Of a DNA stretch of 27,434 bases, positions 16,346 through 24,102 are shown one piece after another. Both the position numbers and the translations under genes were made by a program. Under the pieces are notes generated by a model. It made no database searches, had not been told where the DNA came from, and saw nothing but the letters and a program-made list of their open reading frames with translations. Every line of letters starts with the position of its first letter. Within the stretch, counting starts at the first letter, position 1. The stretch is taken from assembly GCA_017408535.1 (NCBI GenBank), contig JAFQUL010000221.1, positions 1 to 27,434 of the forward strand. The letters run 5' to 3'. The stretch comes from Clostridia bacterium. Lineage in GTDB: Bacteria; Bacillota; Clostridia; Oscillospirales; CAG-272.

Positions 16346-16780
16346 TCAGTTACCGATATCTGAAAAGATATCGCCATCAATGGCACAAATATCCTCCACA
16401 GGGATAGTTTCGCCTGGGCGCAGTACTACCCTTCCCTCAGCCTCATCTATCCGTTTTACGGCTTTATGGCAGGCCAGGTACTTGCCTCCGCTCTTTTTAC
16501 TGTCTTTTACAAAGTATTCTATCGTGACAGGGGCGTCGGGATAACCCATATCTTTCAGGAATCTCAGCTTTTCGTTTATTATGGAGATCTCCCCATCGTC
16601 AAGCTCAAGTTTTTTATCTGTAATACGCGCAGTCTCTCTAAGTGCGGCATCTTGTCCCGTCAGTGCCGCAAAAGGGCTGAACTGAGCTGCTCTGTCAGCA
16701 ACAGGCATCTGCGGATGATTTTTTGACAGATGCCTCGGCATATCTATAATGTCGCCGTATTTTTCTCTTGCACTTTTCAC
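16346..16780 (-). CDS. YolD-like protein
   Basis: A 144-residue protein with the YolD-family pattern near its N-terminus: MPVADRAAQFSPFAALTGQDAALRET (about 25-50), equivalent to the RAKQFLPFDAL-type motif of YolD proteins. YolD-like genes commonly accompany UvrX/YqjW-type Y-family polymerases in Firmicutes and phages and are thought to modulate them as a UmuD-like partner, though the mechanism is not settled. That pairing holds here: the polymerase gene ends 18 bp upstream. The C-terminal half (YLACHKAVKRIDEAEGRVVL, then IPVEDICAIDGD) looks like a small barrel. Translation starts at a GTG after AAGGAGGGCGGCT. Confidence 0.8.
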   Translation of the reverse strand: MKSAREKYGDIIDMPRHLSKNHPQMPVADRAAQFSPFAALTGQDAALRETARITDKKLELDDGEISIINEKLRFLKDMGYPDAPVTIEYFVKDSKKSGGKYLACHKAVKRIDEAEGRVVLRPGETIPVEDICAIDGDIFSDIGN

Positions 16781-16798
16781 AGCCGCCCTCCTTTCCCT

Positions 16799-18295
16799 TT
16801 AAGCCTTGTGGCCGCCTATTTCGTTATTTCTCTCGATAGCAGTGGCACCTTCCTCAAGGTCGCTGCCCATAATTATGGCATTCTTGCCGAATTTCTTTTT
16901 TATCCCGATAACGGCATCCTGCCGCCTACGCTCCCTTTTAAGCTCCTTTTCTTCTTCCTCACGCTTCTTTTCAAGAGAGCTTATATCGGTGAATATATCT
17001 ATCTGCTCAGCGGTAATATTGCCGCTGACCGAGTCCTCCGGGACTACGTTTTCAGCGGTAAGATTTACTCTGCGGATAAGCAATTCCTCATCGGTTATCT
17101 CCTCAAACAGCTTCAGTACGCTCTCAACGATTTTCTTGCCTGAGGATGTGGGAGTAACGAGATTAACTGAGCCTCTTCCCTGCTCCGGAACTTTCCTGCC
17201 ATAGTAATCCTTCTTTATCTCACCGGCATAGCCCCTTGATATATTCTCAATATCATACCCGACATAAAGAGTAAGCTTGTGTGCAACCAGCCTTTTTTCA
17301 ACCAGATCAAGAGAAAGACTCTCAGCCATCTCCTTGACAACGAGTCTTGCTTTACCGTGACTGTAGGGTGTTTTTAACACCTGTCCCGAGCTGAGAGAAT
17401 TGACGGAAGGACGGTATGCCTTGATATCCCGCATAGTGCAGCTCTCATAGCCCCAGGCATGATCAATTAGCAGCTCCGCATTCACTCCGAACAGCTTGTA
17501 AAGCAGCTCCTCATTATAGGTGGAGCATCTTGCTACGTCACCCATGGTGTAAAGACGGTGTTGCTCTAATTTACTTGCTATCCCTCTGCCAACACGCCAG
17601 AAATCGGTCAGCGGACGGTGATCCCACAGGGTCTCTCTGTAGCTTTTTTCATCAAGCTCTGCTATTCTTACACCATCCTCATCCGGCGGTATATGCTTTG
17701 CGGTTATATCCATTGCTACCTTGCAGAGATACAGATTATCCCCTATACCTGCGGCGGCGGTAACTCCTGTTTCTTTGAGTACTTCTTTTATCAAAAGCCG
17801 CGCAAACTCTCTCGGAGAAAGTGAATAGCACTTCAGATAGTCTGTGGCATCGATAAACACCTCGTCTATACTGTAGGTATGGATATCCTCGGGGGCTATA
17901 TATCTGAGATATACCGAATATATACGGGTACTGTAATCTATATAAAGCGCCATTCTCGGGACAGCGGTGATAAAATCTGCCTCAAGGGACAGATCACGGT
18001 CAAGCTCGACGGAGTCTGTGCTTTTACCGGAAAACCTCCTGCCCGGGGCACGGCTGAGACGGTCAGCATTCACTCTTTTAAGCTCTTCTATGACCTCAAA
18101 CAAACGTGCTCTGCCGGGGATACCGTACCTTTTAAGTCCCGGGGAAACCGCAAGACAGATGGTTTTTTCTGTACGCGAGCGGTCCGCTACAACAAGATTG
18201 GCTCGCATGGGGTCAAGTCCTCTTTCAACGCACTCAACCGATGCATAAAAGGATTTTAGGTCTATTGCAATATAACACCTTTTTTTCTCTTCCAC
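16799..18295 (-). CDS. Y-family DNA polymerase (UvrX/UmuC-like translesion polymerase)
   Basis: A 498-residue polymerase of the DinB/UmuC superfamily. The first catalytic motif is IAIDLKSFYASVECVERGLDP near 8-28 (metal-binding Asp plus the FYASVE steric gate). The second metal site is YSIDEVFIDATDYL (about 147-160). Finger residues (AVSPGLKRYGIPGR) and the HhH/little-finger region (FWRVGRGIASKLEQ) follow. It copies damaged DNA with low fidelity. It is longer than DinB (about 350-420), with a charged C-terminal tail rich in K/E/R. The GTG start at 18295 is supported by AAGGAGGGGAGACC; the longer frame upstream would run through the promoter. A YolD-like gene follows. I see no LexA box (CGAAC-N4-GTTCG) in its short upstream region. 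Confidence 0.93.
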   Translation of the reverse strand: MEEKKRCYIAIDLKSFYASVECVERGLDPMRANLVVADRSRTEKTICLAVSPGLKRYGIPGRARLFEVIEELKRVNADRLSRAPGRRFSGKSTDSVELDRDLSLEADFITAVPRMALYIDYSTRIYSVYLRYIAPEDIHTYSIDEVFIDATDYLKCYSLSPREFARLLIKEVLKETGVTAAAGIGDNLYLCKVAMDITAKHIPPDEDGVRIAELDEKSYRETLWDHRPLTDFWRVGRGIASKLEQHRLYTMGDVARCSTYNEELLYKLFGVNAELLIDHAWGYESCTMRDIKAYRPSVNSLSSGQVLKTPYSHGKARLVVKEMAESLSLDLVEKRLVAHKLTLYVGYDIENISRGYAGEIKKDYYGRKVPEQGRGSVNLVTPTSSGKKIVESVLKLFEEITDEELLIRRVNLTAENVVPEDSVSGNITAEQIDIFTDISSLEKKREEEEKELKRERRRQDAVIGIKKKFGKNAIIMGSDLEEGATAIERNNEIGGHKA

Positions 18296-18317
18296 GGTCT
18301 CCCCTCCTTTCACTATT

Positions 18318-18346
18318 ATTATAACACATTTTCCCCGTTTTAGAAA
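18318..18346 (-). promoter_or_regulatory. Promoter of the polymerase/YolD unit
   Basis: On the minus strand, a perfect -10 TATAAT lies 17 bp after a poor -35 (TTTCTA). The 5' leader would be about 15 bases. Confidence 0.5.
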
Positions 18347-18352
18347 CAAAAA

Positions 18353-18379
18353 ATATCCCACGGCCGAGCCGTGGGATAT
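18353..18379 (-). terminator. Terminator of the sodium symporter gene
   Basis: A perfect 12-bp stem ATATCCCACGGC/GCCGTGGGATAT with a 3-base loop, followed on the minus strand by TTTTTTGTTTC. It lies 13 bp after the transporter stop. Confidence 0.92.
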
Positions 18380-18391
18380 CAGGATCATATA

Positions 18392-19786
18392 TCAGATAAG
18401 ACTTTTTATCCAGCCGAGGATGGTAAGTCCGTCTGCAAACTCAAAATTCACTATACCCATAAGGAAGATAACTGCTATAACAGTCGGTATCACATAGGCG
18501 ATATACGGGCGCATCCATTTTTTCAGCTTAAGGCCCTTTCCGGTGTTGGCCTCTTTGATAAAATTATCAAATCCCCATCCGTACTTTGATACACAGAACA
18601 GTACGTAGCACAGTGAACCAAGCGGAAGTGCGCAGTAGCTGACAAAGAAATCCTCAAAATCCATTATCGATGATTCTGAGGTAAAGGGGGTGAAGCCGGA
18701 AAGAAGGTTAAAGCCCAGCGCACAGGGCACGGACAGGAGGAGAACAGCGACGCCGCAGATAATACTTGCCTTTCTTCTGTTCCAGCCGGTAAGCTCACGT
18801 ATGCAGGCAAGAATATTTTCGCATACCGCAATAACGGTAGACATAGCGGCAAAGAACATAAACAGGAAGAACAGAGAGCCCCACCATCTTCCGCCCGGCA
18901 TATTGTTAAACACCTTTGCCATAGAAACAAAGAGCAGCTTGGGACCTGCGTTAGGCTGAACGTCATAGGTAAAGCACGCCGGGAAGATTATAAGTCCCGC
19001 AACTATGGCAACAAAGGTATCAAGCACAAGAATATTTACAGATTCACCGGTGAGTGAACGGTCTTTGCCTATGTAGCTTCCGAATATTGCCATTGATCCG
19101 ATTCCGAGGCTTAAGGTAAAGAACGCCTGGTTCATAGCACCGACGATAGTATTTCCGCTGAGCTTACCGAAATCCGGCTTAAGGTAGAAGGTAAGACCCT
19201 CCTTTGCTCCCGAAAGAGTAAATCCGTTTATTGCAAGGATAATCATAAGGAACAAAAGGACGATCATCATATATTTGGTTATACGTTCAACGCCCTTCTG
19301 AAGCCCGAAGGAGAGTATCAGAAAAGCAACCATAACAACGATCGCCATAAAACCGACCATAACTGCAGGATCTGCCTGCATATTATAAAACAGCTGTCCG
19401 GATACCTCATTTGTAATACCGGTCATGTCACCTGCAAGGAATTTTACGAAATAGTAAAGTATCCAACCGGTAACCGAGGTATAAAACATCATAAGCAGTA
19501 CGTTGGCCGCAAGCGCGCCGTATCCGTGCAGATGCCACTTCTGACCCGGCTTTTCAAGCTTCTGGTAGAGCTTTACGGGACTGCTCTGGCTGGCACGTCC
19601 GAGAGAAAACTCCATTACCATTACGGGAAGCCCTAAGAGCACAAGGAACAAAATATAGAAAAGCACAAATATACCGCCGCCGTGCTGACCGGCCATATAC
19701 GGAAACTTCCATACGTTTCCAACACCTATAGCGCAACCTGCGCTGAGAAGTATGAAGCCGAGACGGCTCCCAAGTCGTTCTCTCAT
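18392..19786 (-). CDS. Neurotransmitter:sodium symporter (SNF/NSS) family transporter
   Basis: A 464-residue membrane protein with the NSS family hallmark in helix 1, AGCAIGVGNVWKFPYMAGQH (about 17-36), followed by GGGIFVLFYILFLVLLGLP and VMEFSLGRASQ. About 11-12 membrane helices are predicted. Bacterial members (LeuT, MhsT, TnaT) import amino acids with sodium; the substrate cannot be read from sequence. Length is typical for bacterial NSS proteins with 11 helices. The ATG at 19786 follows GGGAGGACGTA. A hairpin with a 6-bp stem (CTGTCG/CGACAG, 19797-19814) abuts the Shine-Dalgarno, which might modulate initiation. The gene has its own strong promoter and terminator. Confidence 0.94.
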   Translation of the reverse strand: MRERLGSRLGFILLSAGCAIGVGNVWKFPYMAGQHGGGIFVLFYILFLVLLGLPVMVMEFSLGRASQSSPVKLYQKLEKPGQKWHLHGYGALAANVLLMMFYTSVTGWILYYFVKFLAGDMTGITNEVSGQLFYNMQADPAVMVGFMAIVVMVAFLILSFGLQKGVERITKYMMIVLLFLMIILAINGFTLSGAKEGLTFYLKPDFGKLSGNTIVGAMNQAFFTLSLGIGSMAIFGSYIGKDRSLTGESVNILVLDTFVAIVAGLIIFPACFTYDVQPNAGPKLLFVSMAKVFNNMPGGRWWGSLFFLFMFFAAMSTVIAVCENILACIRELTGWNRRKASIICGVAVLLLSVPCALGFNLLSGFTPFTSESSIMDFEDFFVSYCALPLGSLCYVLFCVSKYGWGFDNFIKEANTGKGLKLKKWMRPYIAYVIPTVIAVIFLMGIVNFEFADGLTILGWIKSLI

Positions 19787-19834
19787 TACGTCCTCCCTGT
19801 CGAATGTACGACAGATTTTTTATTTATTGTATCA

Positions 19835-19863
19835 ATTATATCAAAAAAAGCAGTTTGGGTCAA
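19835..19863 (-). promoter_or_regulatory. Sigma-A promoter of the sodium symporter gene
   Basis: On the minus strand TTGACC, 17-bp spacer, TATAAT: a near-consensus promoter with about 40 bases of leader. Confidence 0.85.
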
Positions 19864-19872
19864 TTAAAATAT

Positions 19873-21354
19873 CTATTTTTCAACCGTGTGTACAGAATAT
19901 ATGATCGGAATATCCTTGTCCCCGTTGGCTCTTACCGTAAGGTATGCGTCTGAAGGAGAGCCGGATATCACCGACACGTGCACGTGGGCATAGTCTCCGT
20001 TTGACCCGTAGATCATATTCACCTTGACCTTGGCATTTTCGTCAGATGAATGCCCCTCGGCTACCAGCTTAACCGAATCCTCTGCCTTTACGGCAACAAC
20101 GAAAAGCACGTTCTCTGTGTCAGAGCAAAGGTATACGTCACGGTCGCTGTCAGCTGACAGAGCACCCCGTACTACCTCTCCGTCCTTTACCTTCTGTGCC
20201 AGATCAGCGTTATCGTTAGGCTCGGCCTCCGGTTTAGCGTTACCCTGGTTTCCGTATTTTTCAGCGTATTCATCAATAGATAATTTTTCGGGGATGAGCT
20301 TGTCAAGCTCTGAGACACGCACCGCAAGATATTCCTCGGCCAGGGCTGAAACCGCAATATTGATGCCTATTGCCCTTCCTCTTCCGTCAAGAAGCGGACC
20401 GCCGCTGCTTCCACCCTCGATAGGTGCTGAAAAAACAAGCAAACCGCTACGGTCGTATATATAGGAAAGACGGGTTATCTCACCTGCGGTCATTTCTCCC
20501 CTGCGTCCGCCGGGAGAGCCTATAGCATATACAACGTCACCTATATCCGCAGTGTCACGGGACAGTTCAAGCGGAGGGGGAAGATTTTTGCCCGAGACCT
20601 TTATTACCGCTATATCGGTTTCAAAGTCGCAGGAGACCACTTCTCTTACCGTCAGCTCTCTGCCGTCGCTGAGCTTCACCTTTATTCTTGCCGCACCCTC
20701 AATAACGTGAGCGGCGGTGGCTATATCTCCGTCATCTGAGATAAAAAAACCTGAGCCGAAGGAAAGCTCTATATCCGTCTTATCGTAGATACGTATCTCC
20801 ACAGTAGACGGCAGGGCTGAAGCGTATATCTCATCCTCACTGAGCAGTACCATTCTCCAGAGTGCGGTGTATTTCACGTCCTCGGTAGAGGAGGATACCT
20901 CTTTATCCCAGCCGATAAAATCATAACCGTCACGACGCGGAGTGGGAATCACCGGCAGTTCACCGTACTCAACCTGCTGTACTGCCGCCGCAGTGTCGGA
21001 AAGTTCTCCGCCGTCGGCATCAAAGCGGACAGTCACATACCGTCTGTCCCAGATAGCGGTAAGACGATCTCCTTCAGAGAGCTGAGAAGCTTCTTTATCC
21101 CAGCCGGAAAAATAGTATCCTTCACGGACGGCCGTCGGAAGTGTCGGAGCTTCGTCGGAGTAAAACACTATTTTCTCAGTACCGCCATCAACTGCTCCGC
21201 CGGCGGGATCAAGATACACTGTGATCTTTTCTCTCGGCGGAGTGTCAGCTACAAACGTGCCGCAGGAGGAGAAGGTAAAACACAAAAGAAGCAAAATAAA
21301 GGATATAAGGACAATAGCCGCCCGGGATAAAGATATTCTGCTATATGTAATCAC
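19873..21354 (-). CDS. Putative lipoprotein trypsin-like (HtrA-type) serine protease with InlB-type repeats
   Basis: A 493-residue exported protein. The N-terminus has a hydrophobic helix ending in FTFSSC (Cys31), a loose lipobox suggesting a surface lipoprotein. Two Listeria-Bacteroides (InlB B) repeats follow (about 43-102 and 107-167, each ending GWDKE...TAxW). The S1C protease domain (about 175-355) has an apparent triad: H216 in TAAHVI, D247 in ETDIAVI, S317 in GGSSGGPLL. Instead of a PDZ domain, the C-terminus (about 376-493) begins EPNDNADLAQ and contains DSDRDVYLC, like pre-peptidase C-terminal (PPC) domains. I chose the GTG at 21354, 7 bases after AAAGGAG; the ATG two codons upstream is too close to that site. 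Confidence 0.87.
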   Translation of the reverse strand: MITYSRISLSRAAIVLISFILLLLCFTFSSCGTFVADTPPREKITVYLDPAGGAVDGGTEKIVFYSDEAPTLPTAVREGYYFSGWDKEASQLSEGDRLTAIWDRRYVTVRFDADGGELSDTAAAVQQVEYGELPVIPTPRRDGYDFIGWDKEVSSSTEDVKYTALWRMVLLSEDEIYASALPSTVEIRIYDKTDIELSFGSGFFISDDGDIATAAHVIEGAARIKVKLSDGRELTVREVVSCDFETDIAVIKVSGKNLPPPLELSRDTADIGDVVYAIGSPGGRRGEMTAGEITRLSYIYDRSGLLVFSAPIEGGSSGGPLLDGRGRAIGINIAVSALAEEYLAVRVSELDKLIPEKLSIDEYAEKYGNQGNAKPEAEPNDNADLAQKVKDGEVVRGALSADSDRDVYLCSDTENVLFVVAVKAEDSVKLVAEGHSSDENAKVKVNMIYGSNGDYAHVHVSVISGSPSDAYLTVRANGDKDIPIIYSVHTVEK

Positions 21355-21426
21355 GACCATTCTCCTTTCAGTTAAATTGCAGGTCATATTCATCCGATCA
21401 AAGTGCGGATCTCACTATACAAATAT

Positions 21427-21452
21427 ATCGGCTCGGGAGGACCCGAGCCGAT
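21427..21452 (-). terminator. Hairpin after pyrD, probable terminator
   Basis: A perfect 11-bp GC-rich stem ATCGGCTCGGG/CCCGAGCCGAT with loop AGGA, 5 bp after the pyrD stop. The following tract on the minus strand (ATATTTGT) is only moderately T-rich, so some read-through into the protease gene is possible. Confidence 0.7.
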
Positions 21453-21457
21453 GTCTT

Positions 21458-22384
21458 TTACCAAGGGATAACACCGCCTGTGATCTGTGTTACCTTTTCG
21501 ATGTCATTATCGATCATGTACTTCTTAATGCCCTCAAGTATCTCCATTGGGGCATTGGGATTCTTAAATGCCGCAGCACCTACCGCTATTGCGTCAGCAC
21601 CTGCAAGCATCATCTCAATAGCCTGGTCCGCTGTAGCCACACCGCCCATACCGATTATGGGAAGAGAAACCGCACCGCGTACCTGCCATACCATTCTGAC
21701 AGCTATCGGGAATACGGCCTCGCCTGACATTCCGCCTACATTGTTGTGAAGAACGGGACGGCGGGACTTGATATCTATCTTCATACCGAGAAGTGTATTG
21801 ATGAGGCTGAGCGCGTCTGCACCTGCTCTTTCTGCCGCACGTGCGGTAGCGGTTATATCGGTAACGTTAGGGGAGAGCTTAACGATAAGAGGCTTGGAAG
21901 TCTTTTTTCTTACCGCAGAGGTTATCTCCTCTACCATTCTGGGATCGGTACCGAAGGCAACACCGCCCTCCTTTACGTTGGGGCAGGAGATATTCATCTC
22001 AAGCATATCCACATTAGTAACGTCAAGGCGCTCTGCCATATAGCAATAGTCCTCAATAGTGCTTCCCGCAATATTTGCAATAACGGTTGAGCCCTCATTT
22101 TTAAGTCTGGGAAGCTCTACCTCGATAAACTTGTCTACACCGGGGTTCTGAAGACCGATGCTGTTGAGCATTCCGGAGGGTACTTCAGCTATTCTCGGAG
22201 GAGGATTACCGGCCTTGGGTGCGGGGGTAAGTCCCTTTACTGTAATTGCACCGAGACGGCTGGGATGATAGAAATCCTTATATTCCTCACCGAAGCCGCA
22301 GGTACCTGAAGCTGTGACGATGGGATTCTTAAATTCCACTCCCGCAATATTTACAGAAAGATCAAGCTCTTTAATCATTCCCAT
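21458..22384 (-). CDS. pyrD: Dihydroorotate dehydrogenase B, catalytic subunit
   Basis: A 308-residue FMN enzyme oxidising dihydroorotate to orotate in de novo pyrimidine synthesis. It is class 1B: the active-site base is a cysteine in NISCPNVKEGG (C134). Other family segments are NPIVTASGTCGFGEE (about 20-34), IANIAGST, LIVKLSPNVTDI and the phosphate-binding IGMGGVATADQAIEMMLAGA. It pairs with PyrK, which passes electrons to NAD, and the two genes overlap by 10 bases, as expected for a fixed complex. The first ATG is favoured because AAAGGAG lies 6 bases upstream; a second ATG two codons later is possible. Last gene of the pyr cluster. Confidence 0.96.
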   Translation of the reverse strand: MGMIKELDLSVNIAGVEFKNPIVTASGTCGFGEEYKDFYHPSRLGAITVKGLTPAPKAGNPPPRIAEVPSGMLNSIGLQNPGVDKFIEVELPRLKNEGSTVIANIAGSTIEDYCYMAERLDVTNVDMLEMNISCPNVKEGGVAFGTDPRMVEEITSAVRKKTSKPLIVKLSPNVTDITATARAAERAGADALSLINTLLGMKIDIKSRRPVLHNNVGGMSGEAVFPIAVRMVWQVRGAVSLPIIGMGGVATADQAIEMMLAGADAIAVGAAAFKNPNAPMEILEGIKKYMIDNDIEKVTQITGGVIPW

Positions 22385-23157
22385 ATTATCTCCTTTGCAT
22401 TGAATACAGGGCCGTCAACACATACTCTCTTGTACTTCTCTCCTCTGTCCTCGTTGCCGACGAACTGAGTCTTGCATACACACGCAAGGCAGGCGCCTAC
22501 GCCGCAGCCCATTCTTTCTTCCATGCTGACGTAGCATTCGTTGCCCTTTTTAAGAGAGATACCGGACACCGCCGCCATCATACCGCGGGGACCGCAAACA
22601 AGAACGGTAGCATCGGGGTTTTCATCGAGGTACTCCTCAAGCACAGCGGTAACAAAGCCGTGACGGCCGTAACTGCCGTCATCGGTTGCGATCATTACGT
22701 CAGCGCAGTACTTTTCAAAGGTGTCGGTCATATTCATAAGAGACTTGTTTCTGAAACCGAGAAGAGCGGTAGGTACACCGCCTGCGGCCTTGACCGCCTT
22801 TGCGGCTGAGATAAGAGGATATATGCCTATACCGCCGCCGACAAGAGCTACCTTGCCGCTGAGGGCGGGAAAGCCGTTGCCGTAAGGACCGATAACGTCG
22901 ATCAGGTCTCCTGCTCCTCTTGAAGCAAGCTCACGGGTACCTGCACCTCTCACCTCAAAGCAGATAACAACGCTCTCGCCGTCACACTCGCATATACTGA
23001 TGGGTCTGCGCAGAGAATTTGAGTCTCCGCCGCAAACGATATGTATTATCTGACCTGCAGTTGCCTTAGAAGTGATATCCGGTGCCTTGAAAGCAAGACG
23101 GTATATCTCTGCGGCCTCGCAGATCCTTTCATTCTTCTCTATAGTGTAAACTGCCAT
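22375..23157 (-). CDS. pyrK: Dihydroorotate dehydrogenase B, electron transfer subunit
   Basis: A 260-residue iron-sulfur flavoprotein that takes electrons from PyrD and reduces NAD. The FAD motif RRPISICE is at 50-57, the NAD-binding start ALVGGGIGIYPLISAAK at about 104-120, and the 2Fe-2S cysteines at C218, C223, C226 and C246 (MGCGVGACLACVCKT then RVCVDGPVF). Length is typical. It ends inside the pyrD start (10-base overlap) and begins 3 bp after the pyrF stop, so the genes are tightly coupled. Confidence 0.96.
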   Translation of the reverse strand: MAVYTIEKNERICEAAEIYRLAFKAPDITSKATAGQIIHIVCGGDSNSLRRPISICECDGESVVICFEVRGAGTRELASRGAGDLIDVIGPYGNGFPALSGKVALVGGGIGIYPLISAAKAVKAAGGVPTALLGFRNKSLMNMTDTFEKYCADVMIATDDGSYGRHGFVTAVLEEYLDENPDATVLVCGPRGMMAAVSGISLKKGNECYVSMEERMGCGVGACLACVCKTQFVGNEDRGEKYKRVCVDGPVFNAKEIIWE

Positions 23158-23160
23158 TTA

Positions 23161-24078
23161 TTATTTCCCCCTGACGGTGTTTAAGGCATCACGCATCTCG
23201 ATAACTGCCTCACGGGTAAATTTTTCAAAGTTATCATCGTCACCCTTGCCCTTATAAGCACACATAAGCGCACGGGAGGAGTTAACGATAGCTCCGCCGC
23301 CCTGCTTGTCAAACGCGTTTCTGACGTCCTCAGCTCCGCCGCCCTGTGCACCGTAGCCGGGAATAAGGAAGAAGGTATGAGGAAGAGCTTCTCTCAGCTC
23401 ACCGAGCTGTGCGGGATGAGTTGCACCTACAACTGCACCGCAGGGACTGTAGCCGCTCTCACCTATATGCTCACTGCCCCATTTTTCAACCATCTCACCC
23501 ATGTGGCGGTAGATAGGCTTTCCTTCCACAACAAGGTCCTGAAGCTCCTTTGAGGAGGGGTTGGAGGTCTTTACAAGGATAAACATAGATCTGTTAAACT
23601 CAGCGGCAGTCTTGACGAAAGGAAGGATACCGTCAGTACCGAGATAGGGGTTAACGGTAACGGAATCTACCTCAAGAGCCTTTTCGCTGTGACCGAAGAG
23701 CTTGGTCTCGCCAAGATATGCGGCGGCATAAGCCTCGGCGGTAGAGCCGATGTCGTTTCTTTTTACGTCAAGGATAACGTAGAGTCCGGCCGCTCTTGCA
23801 TATTCAACAGTCTTCTTGAGTGCTGTCTCACCCTCGAGTCCGTACATTTCATAGAATGCGGACTGGGGCTTTACAGCGGGAACAAGGTCAGCCGCCGCAT
23901 CGATAAGACGGCGGTTGAATTCAAATATTGCTTCGCCTGCGGCACGGAATGTGTCGCCGTATTCCTTTTTTGCCGCTTCGAGGATAGATGCGGGGATATA
24001 GTCAAGCTTAGGATCAAGACCCATAACCGTGGGGTTGTTCTTCTCATCTATTTTATTTTTAAGTATCTCAAAAGACAT
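23161..24078 (-). CDS. pyrF: Orotidine 5'-phosphate decarboxylase (type 2)
   Basis: A 305-residue enzyme converting OMP to UMP, the last step of the pathway. The catalytic tetrad region LDVKRNDIGSTAEAYA carries D104, K106 and D109. N-terminal NPTVMGLDPKLDYIP and the C-terminal FFLIPGYGAQGGG / GGAIVNSSRALM (phosphate binding) support the call. The ~300-residue length marks the longer type 2 form rather than the ~230-residue form of Bacillus. It lies between pyrC (24 bp) and pyrK (3 bp). Confidence 0.96.
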   Translation of the reverse strand: MSFEILKNKIDEKNNPTVMGLDPKLDYIPASILEAAKKEYGDTFRAAGEAIFEFNRRLIDAAADLVPAVKPQSAFYEMYGLEGETALKKTVEYARAAGLYVILDVKRNDIGSTAEAYAAAYLGETKLFGHSEKALEVDSVTVNPYLGTDGILPFVKTAAEFNRSMFILVKTSNPSSKELQDLVVEGKPIYRHMGEMVEKWGSEHIGESGYSPCGAVVGATHPAQLGELREALPHTFFLIPGYGAQGGGAEDVRNAFDKQGGGAIVNSSRALMCAYKGKGDDDNFEKFTREAVIEMRDALNTVRGK

Positions 24079-24102
24079 TTTTCCGTTTTCCCTTCTCTTT
24101 CT

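Noticed and set aside
18296..18388. Longer polymerase reading frame starting at 18388
   Set aside because: The extension covers the symporter terminator stem and the promoter; the GTG at 18295 has a strong ribosome site and restores the family N-terminus.
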